DNA of 59,097 nt, taken from contig JAQBNZ010000141.1 in assembly GCA_028288285.1 (NCBI GenBank), positions 1 through 59,097 of the forward strand, given 5' to 3'. Below, piece after piece: positions 9,257 through 18,563 of the stretch. The stretch's first letter is position 1; each line of letters starts with the position of its first letter. Made by a program: the position numbers and the translations under genes. The notes beneath the pieces are model-generated. The model made no database searches and was not told the DNA's origin. It saw only the letters and a program-made list of their open reading frames with translations. Source of the stretch: Mucilaginibacter sp. GTDB taxonomy: Bacteria; Bacteroidota; Bacteroidia; Sphingobacteriales; Sphingobacteriaceae.

Positions 9257-10327
9257 TTACATTACCCACAGCCGCCACACGCCGGATATTAGCATGCAGG
9301 CAAATGCCAGTGGGGTTAGTACTTTCCAGCACAGGTTCATCAACTGATCAACCCGCAAACGTGGAAGTGTCCATCGTATCCACATTTGCACACCAACCAG
9401 CAACAGGGTTTTTATCAGCATCCAAATTATGCCCCAAATAGTGCCTGTTGTCCATGTTGCCAAAGTTACTGAACCTATATTTGGTAAAGGCGTGTTCCAT
9501 GCGCCTAAAAATAGAACTACTCCTACCATTGACACCAAAAACATCATGGAATATTCTGCCAGAAAAACCAGTGCAAACTGCGGACCGGTAAATTCGGTAT
9601 GGAAACCCGCCACCAGTTCAGATTCAGCCTCGGGGATATCAAACGGTGCACGGTTACTTTCGGCTAATGAAGCTATAAAGTATATTACAAAAGCAATAAG
9701 CAAATGTGGCGCCTGGAAAACATTCCATGCTAATATGCCCCCTGTAGCTGATACATCCCATAAACCAAGAAATTTCGTTTTTTCTGCTGATAAAATCCCC
9801 TGCTGCATAGCAATATCCTGCAGGTTTAGTGTTTGGGCTATCATCACAGCAGATATTATGGCAAACCCGGCAGGTATCTCATAAGAAATGATCTGCGCTG
9901 CCGACCGCATGGCACCCAGTATAGAGTATTTGTTATTTGAGCCCCATCCTGCCATTAGTATGCCTAATGTTTCTATAGAGATTATGGCGAATACGTAGTA
10001 AAGACCAATGTTAATATGTGATGGTACCAGACCCGGTGCCCATGGTAATGCTGCAAAACCAAGGTATACGGCAATAAATATAATGCCCGGTGCCATCATA
10101 AACAGAACCTTATCAGCAGCGGCCGGTATAATGAGTTCTTTTTGCAGCAGCTTAACAATATCTGCCAGGGTTTGTAAACTACCAAACTTACCCGTTTCTG
10201 TTGGGCCAAGCCGGTTTTGAATGAACGCACTTATTTTACGCTCGGCATACACACCAAACAGGGTAAATATTCCTACAAAAGCAAATAGACCTGCTGCTAT
10301 AATAAAATATGTAATGTAAAAATTCAA
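9257..10327 (-). CDS. nuoH: NADH-quinone oxidoreductase subunit H
   Basis: A 356-residue membrane subunit forming the quinone-binding chamber with the peripheral arm. Signatures: AERKISAFIQNRLGP near the N-terminus and PFDIPEAESELVAGFHTEF in the quinone-site loop. The N-terminus aligns with the family only if translation starts at the TTG at 10325-10327; there is no ATG close by that keeps the first helix. It is the first gene of the operon seen here; nuoA-G are not in the window. Confidence 0.94.
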   Translation of the reverse strand: MNFYITYFIIAAGLFAFVGIFTLFGVYAERKISAFIQNRLGPTETGKFGSLQTLADIVKLLQKELIIPAAADKVLFMMAPGIIFIAVYLGFAALPWAPGLVPSHINIGLYYVFAIISIETLGILMAGWGSNNKYSILGAMRSAAQIISYEIPAGFAIISAVMIAQTLNLQDIAMQQGILSAEKTKFLGLWDVSATGGILAWNVFQAPHLLIAFVIYFIASLAESNRAPFDIPEAESELVAGFHTEFTGPQFALVFLAEYSMMFLVSMVGVVLFLGAWNTPLPNIGSVTLATWTTGTIWGIIWMLIKTLLLVGVQMWIRWTLPRLRVDQLMNLCWKVLTPLAFACMLISGVWRLWVM

Positions 10328-10345
10328 GGGCGTTTACTTTGGGTG

Positions 10346-10353
10346 CAAACTTA
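10346..10353 (-). promoter_or_regulatory. Putative -7 box (TAAGTTTG) for nuoH-N
   Basis: TAAGTTTG fits TAnnTTTG and lies 18 nt upstream of the nuoH TTG start, implying a very short leader. No convincing -33 element is seen. Confidence 0.45.
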
Positions 10354-10458
10354 ATAAATGCCGGGGATAGTTGACTGTTTTAGTAGTTGTTTTTTGAGAT
10401 GGGATAATATAGATTTTGTAATTGTGACATATATGTAGAATTGTATCTGCACATCAAA

Positions 10459-11298
10459 TCAAATGCACTCCCTTACATCAACATACTCACTCTTTACTTC
10501 ATCATTAAAAAACAACGAGGCATGGTGGTCAAAGGTGGTAGTATCATCAATTGTTGTATAAAACTGGCGGTTGCCGTTTTTGGTTAGCGTTTGCTCAATT
10601 TCGGTATGGCGTTTAAGGTAATCAACCAGGCTGCTGGCAACAATATCACCCTGGGCCACTACATTGACGTGGGTCGGTAAATGTGCTTTTATCTTATCTT
10701 TTAATAATGGGTAATGGGTACAGGCCAGTAAAATAGTATCAATATTTGGCGATTGCTGCATCAACTGATCTAAATACAACTGCACATAATAATCGGCACC
10801 GGGCTTATCGTATTCGCCGTTTTCTATCAAAGGTACCCAAAGCGGGCAGGCTTGCTGGTGTACTTTCAGTTCAGGAAAAAAATGTTCTATCTCTATAAGG
10901 TATGAGCCTGATTGTATTGTACCTGTAGTACCCAACACCCCTATTTCTTTAGATTGGGTATAGTTGCCAATAACCTCTGCAGTTGGGCGAATAACACCTA
11001 ATACACGTTTATCTGCATGCTTTTGCGGAAGGTCCTGTTGTTGTATGGTACGCAGTGCTTTAGCCGACGCGGTATTGCAAGCGAGCACTACTAACGGGCA
11101 GCCCTGCTTAAACATCCATTGTACACACTCCCAGGTATACTGGTGTATGGTTTTGAATGACCGGTTACCATATGGGGCCCGGCCGTTATCGCCCAGGTAA
11201 ATGTAATCGTAACCGGGCAATTGCTCAACAATTGAACGGAAAACTGTAAGGCCTCCAATACCTGAATCAAATATACCTATAGGGTTACCGGATACCAT
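10459..11298 (-). CDS. murI: Glutamate racemase
   Basis: Converts L- to D-glutamate for peptidoglycan. Both catalytic cysteines are in their motifs: VVLACNTASA and ILLACTHYPLL, and the N-terminus has GIFDSGIGGLTV. An upstream in-frame ATG at 11325 would start inside the stem of the terminator at 11314-11339 and adds nine residues without family similarity; the ATG at 11298 (MVSGNPIGIFDSG) is preferred, giving 279 residues. Confidence 0.93.
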   Translation of the reverse strand: MVSGNPIGIFDSGIGGLTVFRSIVEQLPGYDYIYLGDNGRAPYGNRSFKTIHQYTWECVQWMFKQGCPLVVLACNTASAKALRTIQQQDLPQKHADKRVLGVIRPTAEVIGNYTQSKEIGVLGTTGTIQSGSYLIEIEHFFPELKVHQQACPLWVPLIENGEYDKPGADYYVQLYLDQLMQQSPNIDTILLACTHYPLLKDKIKAHLPTHVNVVAQGDIVASSLVDYLKRHTEIEQTLTKNGNRQFYTTIDDTTTFDHHASLFFNDEVKSEYVDVRECI

Positions 11299-11313
11299 AT
11301 GCACAAAAATAAA

Positions 11314-11339
11314 AAAAGCGCCCATTACAGGGCGCTTTT
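11314..11339 (-). terminator. Intrinsic terminator after the ompH genes
   Basis: Perfect 10-bp arms AAAAGCGCCC / GGGCGCTTTT around ATTACA; read on the minus strand the stem is followed by TTTTTTTATTTTT. It ends the uppS-bamA-ompH-ompH operon and separates it from murI. Confidence 0.85.
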
Positions 11340-11360
11340 ATAAATAATTAAATCTTTGGC

Positions 11361-11873
11361 TTATTTAATACCTAATTTAAGTTTAACTGCTGCCATCATA
11401 TCATCACCCGGAGGAGCAACGATTAGGTCTGTATTAGAAGAATTTAATACATAAGTGTAGCCTTTTTCTTTAGCTACGGCATTGATTGCAGCACGTGATT
11501 TATCAACCAATGGTTTCATCAACTCATTACCTTTACTTTCAACTGATTGTGAAGCTGTGTTCTGGTAATCCTGGAAACGTTTGCTTAAATCCTGTAATTC
11601 ATTCTCTTTAGCAACACGTACAGCATCTGTCATGGTTGCTCTTTTGTCCTGGTACTCTTTGCTTTTATTTTGCAACTCTGTATTTAACGCAGTAAGCTGG
11701 TCCATAAATGTTTTTTTGTACACATCAATTTGCGAAGTAAGTGTTTTGTATTCAGGCAAAGTGGTTACCAACTGCTCAAATTGGATATAACCAATTTTTG
11801 TTTGCGCCTGCGCAAAGTTGCCTGCAAATAACAATCCGGCTGCAACTAAAGCAACTTTAAATAGTTTTTTCAT
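11361..11873 (-). CDS. OmpH/Skp-family periplasmic chaperone (copy 1)
   Basis: A 170-residue secreted protein with signal peptide (KLFKVALVAAGLLFAGNFAQAQ) followed by TKIGYIQFEQL and a long helical coiled-coil arm rich in Lys/Gln, then a C-terminal strand. This is the jellyfish architecture of Skp, which escorts unfolded outer-membrane proteins across the periplasm to BamA. It follows bamA and another ompH gene in one operon. Confidence 0.9.
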   Translation of the reverse strand: MKKLFKVALVAAGLLFAGNFAQAQTKIGYIQFEQLVTTLPEYKTLTSQIDVYKKTFMDQLTALNTELQNKSKEYQDKRATMTDAVRVAKENELQDLSKRFQDYQNTASQSVESKGNELMKPLVDKSRAAINAVAKEKGYTYVLNSSNTDLIVAPPGDDMMAAVKLKLGIK

Positions 11874-11922
11874 TTCTGTTTGTTCTCTGGTGTTTAAAAA
11901 TAGTACGGTTTAATTTTTAATT

Positions 11923-12453
11923 TTATTTGGCAAATACACCGGGTTTAAGCCCTAAACGTGTTACTACATCATTACTTTTATCATAACGCGGACTTGCATA
12001 TAGCATAATCACTTCGCTGTTTTTATCAAAAATCATGTCAAGGTTATCACTCTCGGCAACTGCCTGCACAGCCTTAGACACTCTATCTTGTATTGGTTTA
12101 ATCAATGCTGTGCTCTTTTTTGAAAGTTCACCATCAGGGCCAAATATAGAGCGCTGAAAATCTTTAGCCACTTTTTCTTTATCAACAATCTCCGCCTCGC
12201 GACGTTTACGCATATCGGCTGTCATTAAAACCTGATCGGCCTGATAAGCTTTGTATAACCGGTCAATTTCCTGAAAACGGCCGTCTACTTCTTTTTGCCA
12301 TTGATCTGATAATGACGCAAGTTGTTTTTGTGACGATGCATACTCAGGCATATGTTTTAAAATATAGTCTGAATCTACATAAGCAAAACGTTGTGCTAAT
12401 GCAGCTGTGAAAGCTGTAAAAGTAAAAAATAGAATTAATATTATCTTCTTCAT
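11923..12453 (-). CDS. OmpH/Skp-family periplasmic chaperone (copy 2)
   Basis: A second Skp-like protein of 176 residues with its own signal peptide (ILILFFTFTAFTAALAQ), RFAYVDSDYILKHMPEY and a coiled-coil body. The ATG at 12453 puts the signal peptide at the N-terminus and clears the bamA stop by 16 nt; the ATG at 12483 would overlap bamA. Two tandem ompH genes after bamA are a common Bacteroidota arrangement. Confidence 0.9.
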   Translation of the reverse strand: MKKIILILFFTFTAFTAALAQRFAYVDSDYILKHMPEYASSQKQLASLSDQWQKEVDGRFQEIDRLYKAYQADQVLMTADMRKRREAEIVDKEKVAKDFQRSIFGPDGELSKKSTALIKPIQDRVSKAVQAVAESDNLDMIFDKNSEVIMLYASPRYDKSNDVVTRLGLKPGVFAK

Positions 12454-12469
12454 AAATCTGTTAGCAAAT

Positions 12470-15022
12470 TTAATTAAATCCACCGCTTAAACTTTGTGAA
12501 ATTGTAAAATGGAAGTGTCCTTTATTGGCTGTTGGCTGGCCAGGTATCGCGTCAAACCCGTAACCATAATCCAACCCAAGTAAACCAAATATCGGCAAAA
12601 ATATTCTTGCACCAACACCAACTGAGCGTTTAACGTTAAACGGATTAACCTTATTTATATTATCCCAAACGTTACCACCTTCGGCAAATGCAAGGAAAAA
12701 TATTGTTGCAGACTGGCCCGCTATAACCGGGTGCCTTAACTCCATTGTAAACTTATCATAAATGGCACTACCCTGGTTTGTATTGGCATTAAGGTTTGAT
12801 CCTTCAGGTACAATTGAAAAATTTTCATAACCTCTTAAACCAATTATATCCGTACCCTGTAAAAACTGGTAGCTCTGCATACCATCACCACCCAGTTTAA
12901 AGCGCTCAAACGGCGATTGGCCAACCTGGCTATTATAAGTACCTAAATAGCCAAACCTTGTTTGCGACATTAATACCAGTTTACCGGTAATTTTGGTGAA
13001 CCATTGCGCATCAAACTTTACTTTATAGTACTCAACAAAGTGGTAACGTTGTTCAGGAGTTGCAATTTTATAGTTAACATTATTAAACAACGAGTATGGT
13101 GGTGTTGCCTGTAACGTTAATTTAATATTTGAACCCGCTGTTGGATAGATAGGCACATCAACTGAATTACGGCTAAAGTCTTGAGTTAATTTAATATTGT
13201 ACGATGTACCGTTATTAAACAGGTAACCTGGGTAGTTATCTAAATTGTAATGGTCAAAGTTTAACGAGTAGTTTAACTGGAAGTAGTTATCTGGCCAGTT
13301 TAAACGCTTACCTAAAGTTACACCCACACCATTAATACGCAGGTTATTATAGTTAGGACTTGATTTGGCATAGTACTGTCCGGTTGAACTTCCCTGTGTA
13401 TAAGCAGATACTGCAAAGTAAATAGGTTTTTTACCACCTAACCATGGCTCAGAGAATGTGAACGAGAAATTTTGATATGTTCTGCCGCTTGACTGGCCCC
13501 TTAAGCTTAATTTTTGGCCATCGCCTTTTGGTAATGGTTTATAAGCTTTTAAGTTAAACAAGTTGCGTAATGAGAAGTTGTTGAATGTTAAGCCCAGTGT
13601 ACCCACCAGCTGCCCGCCACCAAAACCACCTGATAGCTCAATCTGATCTGAAGGTTTTTCAACTACGTTATAAACAAGATCTACTGTACCATCAGCCGGG
13701 TTAATATTGGTTGGCTTTGGTTCCGTTTTTTGCTCATCAAAGTTACCCAACTGGCCAATTTCGCGGGCACTGCGTATTAACAGTTCCTTATTAAACTTTT
13801 GACCGGGTTTGGTGCGTATCTCACGTAATACAACTTTATCGTTAGTAACGTCATTACCCTTTAGCAATACACGGTTAATAGTATACTGCGGGCCTTCATA
13901 TATCCTAATGTCTATATCAACTGTATCATGATAAATTTTTGTTTGTACCGGATCAGCGTTGAAGGTTAAGTAACCGTCATTTAAATACAATGACGATACA
14001 TCATCATTACTTGGTGTTGGCCCTGATAGCCTTTTACTTAGTTCTTCTTCGCTAAAGGTTTGCCCTTTTTCAATCTGTAATATCCTGGTTAAAATATCTG
14101 ACGGGTATTTAGCGTTACCAGAAAACGTAATATTACCGAAGTAATATTTAGGCCCCTCGTATACTTTTACTTTAACATCAACAGTTTTATCATCGTGTTT
14201 GGTAACTGTATCGCTTACTATTTCAGCATCACGATAACCCTTGCCTTGCATTGTTTCAACAAGTGATACTTTATCTTCTTCGTATTTATCCTGCTTGAAT
14301 TTTTTAGAACCAAATATGTTATATATACGGCGCTTGCGGGTCTTTTTCAGGTATTTACGCAATTTGGCTGTCGAAAAGGCTTTGTTACCTTCAAAAATAA
14401 CATTGTTGATCATTACCTTACTCTTTTTATCAACGGCAACGTCCAGTATAACGCTGTTGGCATCACCCGGATCTTTTGTTTGCTTGATATTTACAGTAGT
14501 GTTTAGATAACCTTTTTCATTAAAGTGTTTTTTAATGATAGCTGTAGTAGTACTCAGCAAGTTTTCGTTTACAATTTTCCCTGTTTTATCGCTAAGCTTT
14601 TTGGTTACGTCATCAATTTCGCCTTTGCGGATACCCGTGATGTGCAGCCTTGATAAACGAGGGCGTTCAACCACGGCAATCTCCAGGTAAATGGTATCCA
14701 TGTTTATCCGGGTAACATTTAACTGTACATCGTCAAAAAGGCCTTGTTTGTAAAGATCTTTAATAACATTAGCATTTTGTTCGCCCGGCAAATTGATCTT
14801 ATCACCTTTATTTAACTTTGATATCTGCAGCAATACATCCTTATCAAGATATTTTGCCCCTGATATTGATATGCCTCCAATTATATAATCTTTAGGATTA
14901 AGGTAGCTCAAACTATCGGCTGGTATGGATTTCGTAAGCGGAGCACGTATACCAGAAGGCACTTGTGCTAATGCTGCAGCGCTTATAAAAGAGAAAAGAA
15001 TAGCAAAAAAAACTTTATACAT
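12470..15022 (-). CDS. bamA: Outer-membrane protein assembly factor BamA
   Basis: An 850-residue Omp85 protein: signal peptide, about five POTRA domains (roughly residues 45-460), then a 16-strand barrel whose end carries GVGARIFLPIFGLLGLDYGYG. It inserts beta-barrel proteins into the outer membrane. Essential gene in a uppS-bamA-ompH-ompH operon. Length is typical for Bacteroidota BamA. Confidence 0.95.
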   Translation of the reverse strand: MYKVFFAILFSFISAAALAQVPSGIRAPLTKSIPADSLSYLNPKDYIIGGISISGAKYLDKDVLLQISKLNKGDKINLPGEQNANVIKDLYKQGLFDDVQLNVTRINMDTIYLEIAVVERPRLSRLHITGIRKGEIDDVTKKLSDKTGKIVNENLLSTTTAIIKKHFNEKGYLNTTVNIKQTKDPGDANSVILDVAVDKKSKVMINNVIFEGNKAFSTAKLRKYLKKTRKRRIYNIFGSKKFKQDKYEEDKVSLVETMQGKGYRDAEIVSDTVTKHDDKTVDVKVKVYEGPKYYFGNITFSGNAKYPSDILTRILQIEKGQTFSEEELSKRLSGPTPSNDDVSSLYLNDGYLTFNADPVQTKIYHDTVDIDIRIYEGPQYTINRVLLKGNDVTNDKVVLREIRTKPGQKFNKELLIRSAREIGQLGNFDEQKTEPKPTNINPADGTVDLVYNVVEKPSDQIELSGGFGGGQLVGTLGLTFNNFSLRNLFNLKAYKPLPKGDGQKLSLRGQSSGRTYQNFSFTFSEPWLGGKKPIYFAVSAYTQGSSTGQYYAKSSPNYNNLRINGVGVTLGKRLNWPDNYFQLNYSLNFDHYNLDNYPGYLFNNGTSYNIKLTQDFSRNSVDVPIYPTAGSNIKLTLQATPPYSLFNNVNYKIATPEQRYHFVEYYKVKFDAQWFTKITGKLVLMSQTRFGYLGTYNSQVGQSPFERFKLGGDGMQSYQFLQGTDIIGLRGYENFSIVPEGSNLNANTNQGSAIYDKFTMELRHPVIAGQSATIFFLAFAEGGNVWDNINKVNPFNVKRSVGVGARIFLPIFGLLGLDYGYGFDAIPGQPTANKGHFHFTISQSLSGGFN

Positions 15023-15085
15023 TCGAATATTTTAGTGGGCTAAAAATAATTTATACAGTTGTTAAAAAGTGTTAAAAGTAAAAAT

Positions 15086-15826
15086 TTAGTTTACCTGCTC
15101 ACTTATCATACCAAAACGGCGTTCGCGTTTCTGATAATCAAGTATAGCTTCATACAAATCTTCACGCCTAAAATCGGGCCATAGTTTTGATGTAAAATAA
15201 AGCTCGGCATATGCTATTTGCCAAAGCAGGTAATTACTTATGCGGTATTCGCCACTCGTCCTTATTAACAATTCAGGGTTGGGCATACCGGCGGTATATA
15301 AATTATCTTCAAACATTTTTTCATCAATATCGCCAGGTTGCAGCTCACCGTTTTGCACTTTGGCAGCCAGGTTAATAGCAGCCTGCATAATTTCCTGGCG
15401 CGAACTGTAGCTTAACGCCAGCGTTAGCACCAGCCCTGTATTTACTGATGTTTTTTCAATAGCATTACTTAATTCTTTGTGGCATTTTGCAGGCAATTGG
15501 TTCAAATCGCCAATGGCATTTAAGCGCACATTATTTTTCATAAGCTTTGCTATCTCTTTATTAATAGTGCTGATAAGCAACTCCATAATAGCGTTAACTT
15601 CAAAAGTTGGTCTGTTCCAGTTTTCGGCGCTAAAAGTATAGAGGGTTAAATACTCAATACCCAAGTCACCTGCACCTTCAACAACATCACGCACTGATAG
15701 CACACCATTATGGTGGCCAAATATTCTTAATTTGCCCTTACCTTTAGCCCAACGGCCATTACCATCCATAATAACTGCTATATGACGGGGCAATTTTTGC
15801 AAATCAATCTGATCCTTATAACTCAT
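15086..15826 (-). CDS. uppS: Isoprenyl (undecaprenyl) diphosphate synthase
   Basis: A 246-residue cis-prenyltransferase making the C55 lipid carrier for peptidoglycan and O-antigen. The family motif HIAVIMDGNGRWAKGKG (catalytic Asp21) and C-terminal LIRTSGEYRISNYLLWQ are present. It leads the bamA operon. Confidence 0.95.
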   Translation of the reverse strand: MSYKDQIDLQKLPRHIAVIMDGNGRWAKGKGKLRIFGHHNGVLSVRDVVEGAGDLGIEYLTLYTFSAENWNRPTFEVNAIMELLISTINKEIAKLMKNNVRLNAIGDLNQLPAKCHKELSNAIEKTSVNTGLVLTLALSYSSRQEIMQAAINLAAKVQNGELQPGDIDEKMFEDNLYTAGMPNPELLIRTSGEYRISNYLLWQIAYAELYFTSKLWPDFRREDLYEAILDYQKRERRFGMISEQVN

Positions 15827-15838
15827 TTTCCTGGCGGT

Positions 15839-15864
15839 TTTAATTGCTTTTTAAGGCAATTAAA
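15839..15864 (-). promoter_or_regulatory. Hairpin in the uppS leader
   Basis: Perfect 9-bp inverted repeat TTTAATTGC / GCAATTAAA with 8-nt spacer, 12 nt before the uppS start and downstream of the putative promoter. It would sit in the mRNA leader near the start codon; no function is known. Confidence 0.45.
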
Positions 15865-15936
15865 TACAATGCTTTGTTAAAATTAAACCTCATTTAAGCA
15901 AAGCTTTCAACAACTTATGCTATTTTTTTCAGGTGA

Positions 15937-15944
15937 CAAAGGTA
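15937..15944 (-). promoter_or_regulatory. Putative -7 box (TACCTTTG) for the uppS-bamA-ompH operon
   Basis: TACCTTTG on the minus strand matches the Bacteroidota -7 consensus and lies about 110 nt before uppS. No clear -33 box. Confidence 0.5.
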
Positions 15945-16046
15945 AAACTTACTTTGCATTATTTTAGTATGCTGTAAAAAAGAAATAAATTGGTTTTTTT
16001 AGTAACTAATGATGAATTAAATTCCGTTTTATTTAATTAACAAAAT

Positions 16047-16838
16047 TTAATTCTCAAAATAACATCTCTGTGTTACAAAAGTGTAGGAAATTGTGAAGCC
16101 TGCAAACATGTAAATATCGCGTGGTTTAAAATCGCCACGTTGGGAACCAGGCGAACCTATGTAATTACCACTGCGCTCGCCGGAGCGATCAGACAAGATA
16201 ACTGATGTTTGGTTGGGCAGTTTGCTTTTATCGGCATACACGCCGCTTACGTCGTCCAGGTAGTCCGTATTGGTATAACGGTAACCTAATTCGGCGGCAA
16301 CAGTCCACTTACCAGCAAAGTTGTACTTAAAGCCTGCGCCATAGGGTATTACAATAGCATAATCTTTATAAGGTTTAGCCTGTCCCTCTGTAAGTAAGCT
16401 GCGCAAAGCTATCTGATTTCCGTTGTAGTGAGCCGTTGGTGTGTAAGAAGTTATGCCGGCGCCTAAAAAAATGTAAGGAGTGTATTTGTTTTCTGTAACG
16501 TCAGGTATATATTTCATGAAATTAAACTCGGCCATAAGGCTTACTTCTTTTAAAGGATCAACAAAGCTTAAATTACGATCACGAAACTGCTGATTGCCTG
16601 ATGTACTATCGGCGCCACTAATTTGGCCGTAGGTAAAGTTTAATTTTGCTGCGAGGTAGCCGTTAAAATTACGTTTTAAAAACACCCCGGCCGATCCGCC
16701 GCTTAGTTTAATAGGATTGCTGGGATTTAAATCGCCTATATAACCGGCACCGCCTATAGCGCCACCAATTTCCCAGGTTTGTGCATTTGCACTAACAGAA
16801 ATAAATAGAAGAAGAATTACTGTTAAAAGTTTTGGCAT
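16047..16838 (-). CDS. Outer-membrane beta-barrel protein, DUF6089-like
   Basis: About 263 residues with signal peptide (LLTVILLLFISVSANAQ) and amphipathic strands of a small barrel (GGAIGGAGYIGDLN; GAGFKYNF; AELGYRYTNTDYLDDVSGVY). The last features match the DUF6089 group commonly found beside nadK in Bacteroidota; its function is unknown. The ATG at 16838 is preferred because the ATG at 16865 overlaps nadK and adds residues ahead of the signal peptide. Confidence 0.75.
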   Translation of the reverse strand: MPKLLTVILLLFISVSANAQTWEIGGAIGGAGYIGDLNPSNPIKLSGGSAGVFLKRNFNGYLAAKLNFTYGQISGADSTSGNQQFRDRNLSFVDPLKEVSLMAEFNFMKYIPDVTENKYTPYIFLGAGITSYTPTAHYNGNQIALRSLLTEGQAKPYKDYAIVIPYGAGFKYNFAGKWTVAAELGYRYTNTDYLDDVSGVYADKSKLPNQTSVILSDRSGERSGNYIGSPGSQRGDFKPRDIYMFAGFTISYTFVTQRCYFEN

Positions 16839-16848
16839 TAAGGCAAAT

Positions 16849-17730
16849 TTAATAATTACGGGCATCTAACCCCCATAATAGTTTGTTCCTTAACGTTGAT
16901 AAGTAACTTTCATTATTTAAGCGGATCAAATTTAGCTGGAAACCTGCTTTATACACTCTAAAATTCATGGTTTTATCAATAATAACCGTACGGCTATCAC
17001 ATGATACAATATAGTTGGTTCCACGGCACTCCACCTCAAATGATAGTGTGCTGGTATCAGGTAATATTATAGGCCTTACATTTAAATTATGCGGTGCAAC
17101 CGGCGTTAGCGCTATACTGTTTGATTGCGGAAAAATGATTGGACCACCGCAGCTTAATGAATAAGCTGTAGAACCTGTTGAGGTAGATATAATGATACCA
17201 TCGCCCCAGTAAGAATTAAGGAACTCATCATTCAGAGATACGTGCGTGGTGATCATGGCTGAGTCGTCACGCTTATGTATGGTAACATCATTCAGCGCGA
17301 AATTATCTTCGCCAAATAATTTTTGTTCTGAATCTATAACCAGCAGTTCGCGACTATCAATTGTAAACTCCTTATTTACTACTGCGTGTATAGCTGCTGC
17401 AATATCGTTTTTGTTGATACTGGCTAAAAATCCTAACCGGCCAAAATTTATACCAATTACCGGTATACCCGAATCGCGGATAAGGGTTACCATATCCAGC
17501 AAAGTACCATCGCCACCTATAGTAATAAATATGTCTATAAAATCTTTAAGGGTGTGGGTGCACTCCAGCACATTATACGCTGTTGTATCTATATTCCCTT
17601 GTAACTTTTCATTAAGTTGCGGATGCAGATATATATTTACGTTGTGTAGTACAAGAGAATCAAATACCTGGCGAATGTATGGAAACACCGATGGATCATT
17701 AAATTGCCTACCGTAAACTGCTATATTCAT
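16849..17730 (-). CDS. nadK: NAD kinase
   Basis: A 293-residue ATP-NAD kinase producing NADP. The nucleotide-binding GGDGTLLD motif, NDVTIHKRD and the STSTGSTAYSLSCGGPI segment are all present. Cytoplasmic. It lies downstream of the CBS gene across 169 nt and directly upstream of the DUF6089-like gene. Confidence 0.95.
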   Translation of the reverse strand: MNIAVYGRQFNDPSVFPYIRQVFDSLVLHNVNIYLHPQLNEKLQGNIDTTAYNVLECTHTLKDFIDIFITIGGDGTLLDMVTLIRDSGIPVIGINFGRLGFLASINKNDIAAAIHAVVNKEFTIDSRELLVIDSEQKLFGEDNFALNDVTIHKRDDSAMITTHVSLNDEFLNSYWGDGIIISTSTGSTAYSLSCGGPIIFPQSNSIALTPVAPHNLNVRPIILPDTSTLSFEVECRGTNYIVSCDSRTVIIDKTMNFRVYKAGFQLNLIRLNNESYLSTLRNKLLWGLDARNY

Positions 17731-17899
17731 ATAGAAAACGAATATCGAACTTTTGAATGTAAAATACGGCAGTATTGTTTCAAATAATACTAATGGCGCA
17801 GCAATAGCTTTTATTTGCGCTTGTATAAATTAATCTATAATACGTAGAGGAATAGTTAATGATATGTTTGAGCCCTCTTTAAGTGAGGGGTAAAAGAAG

Positions 17900-18562
17900 T
17901 TACAAATTCAAATAATTCATAAACGAATCAAAGCGATCCATAGAGTTATCGTTATGGTCAGTATTATTAAAGGTGGCCTTAATATCATAACCGTAACGCA
18001 AAAAAGTTGCGGTAATGTTTGAGATATCCTGCTTATTCACCTTAAGTGTAACCTCCATTCTTGTAGAATCAGAAAAGGTGCGGGTATAGGAGCTTAGCAC
18101 TTGTGCATTGTCTGACTCTACCACCTGCGACATGTGCGCCAGCGAATTATTTTTATTATCAACCTCCAGTACAATAATACCACCGGGATCAGCAACCGAG
18201 GTTAGTTTAGCAAAATACTCGTTCATGGTATTGATAGATATCAGCCCCATGTATTCCTTTTTTGTATTTAGCACCGGCACCACAGTTAACTGGCGCTCAT
18301 AAAACAGGCGGATAACATCATATATATGCTGCTCCTCGAGCACATAAGGGTTCACCAGTGATAAAGCCAGCGATCCAATTGATACTGTGTAATCTGTTTC
18401 CTCTATCAAATCATCTTCTGATAGCAATCCCAGAAATTGTTCTTCATTCACAATTGGTAAATGCCTTAAACGAAACTCCACCATACGGTCATACACCTTC
18501 TGTATACTATCAGAGGTGTGTACCGGTGGTATTGCGTTAGATATTAACTCAAGTGCAAGCAT
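17900..18562 (-). CDS. CBS-domain protein
   Basis: A 220-residue cytoplasmic protein: two CBS repeats (about residues 5-120), which usually bind adenine nucleotides, then a C-terminal ACT-like region (GGIIVLEVDNKNNSLAHMSQVVE). Probably a metabolite sensor; the target is unknown. One nucleotide separates it from the upstream hydrolase, so they are cotranscribed; nadK follows. Confidence 0.8.
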   Translation of the reverse strand: MLALELISNAIPPVHTSDSIQKVYDRMVEFRLRHLPIVNEEQFLGLLSEDDLIEETDYTVSIGSLALSLVNPYVLEEQHIYDVIRLFYERQLTVVPVLNTKKEYMGLISINTMNEYFAKLTSVADPGGIIVLEVDNKNNSLAHMSQVVESDNAQVLSSYTRTFSDSTRMEVTLKVNKQDISNITATFLRYGYDIKATFNNTDHNDNSMDRFDSFMNYLNL

Positions 18563-18563
18563 A

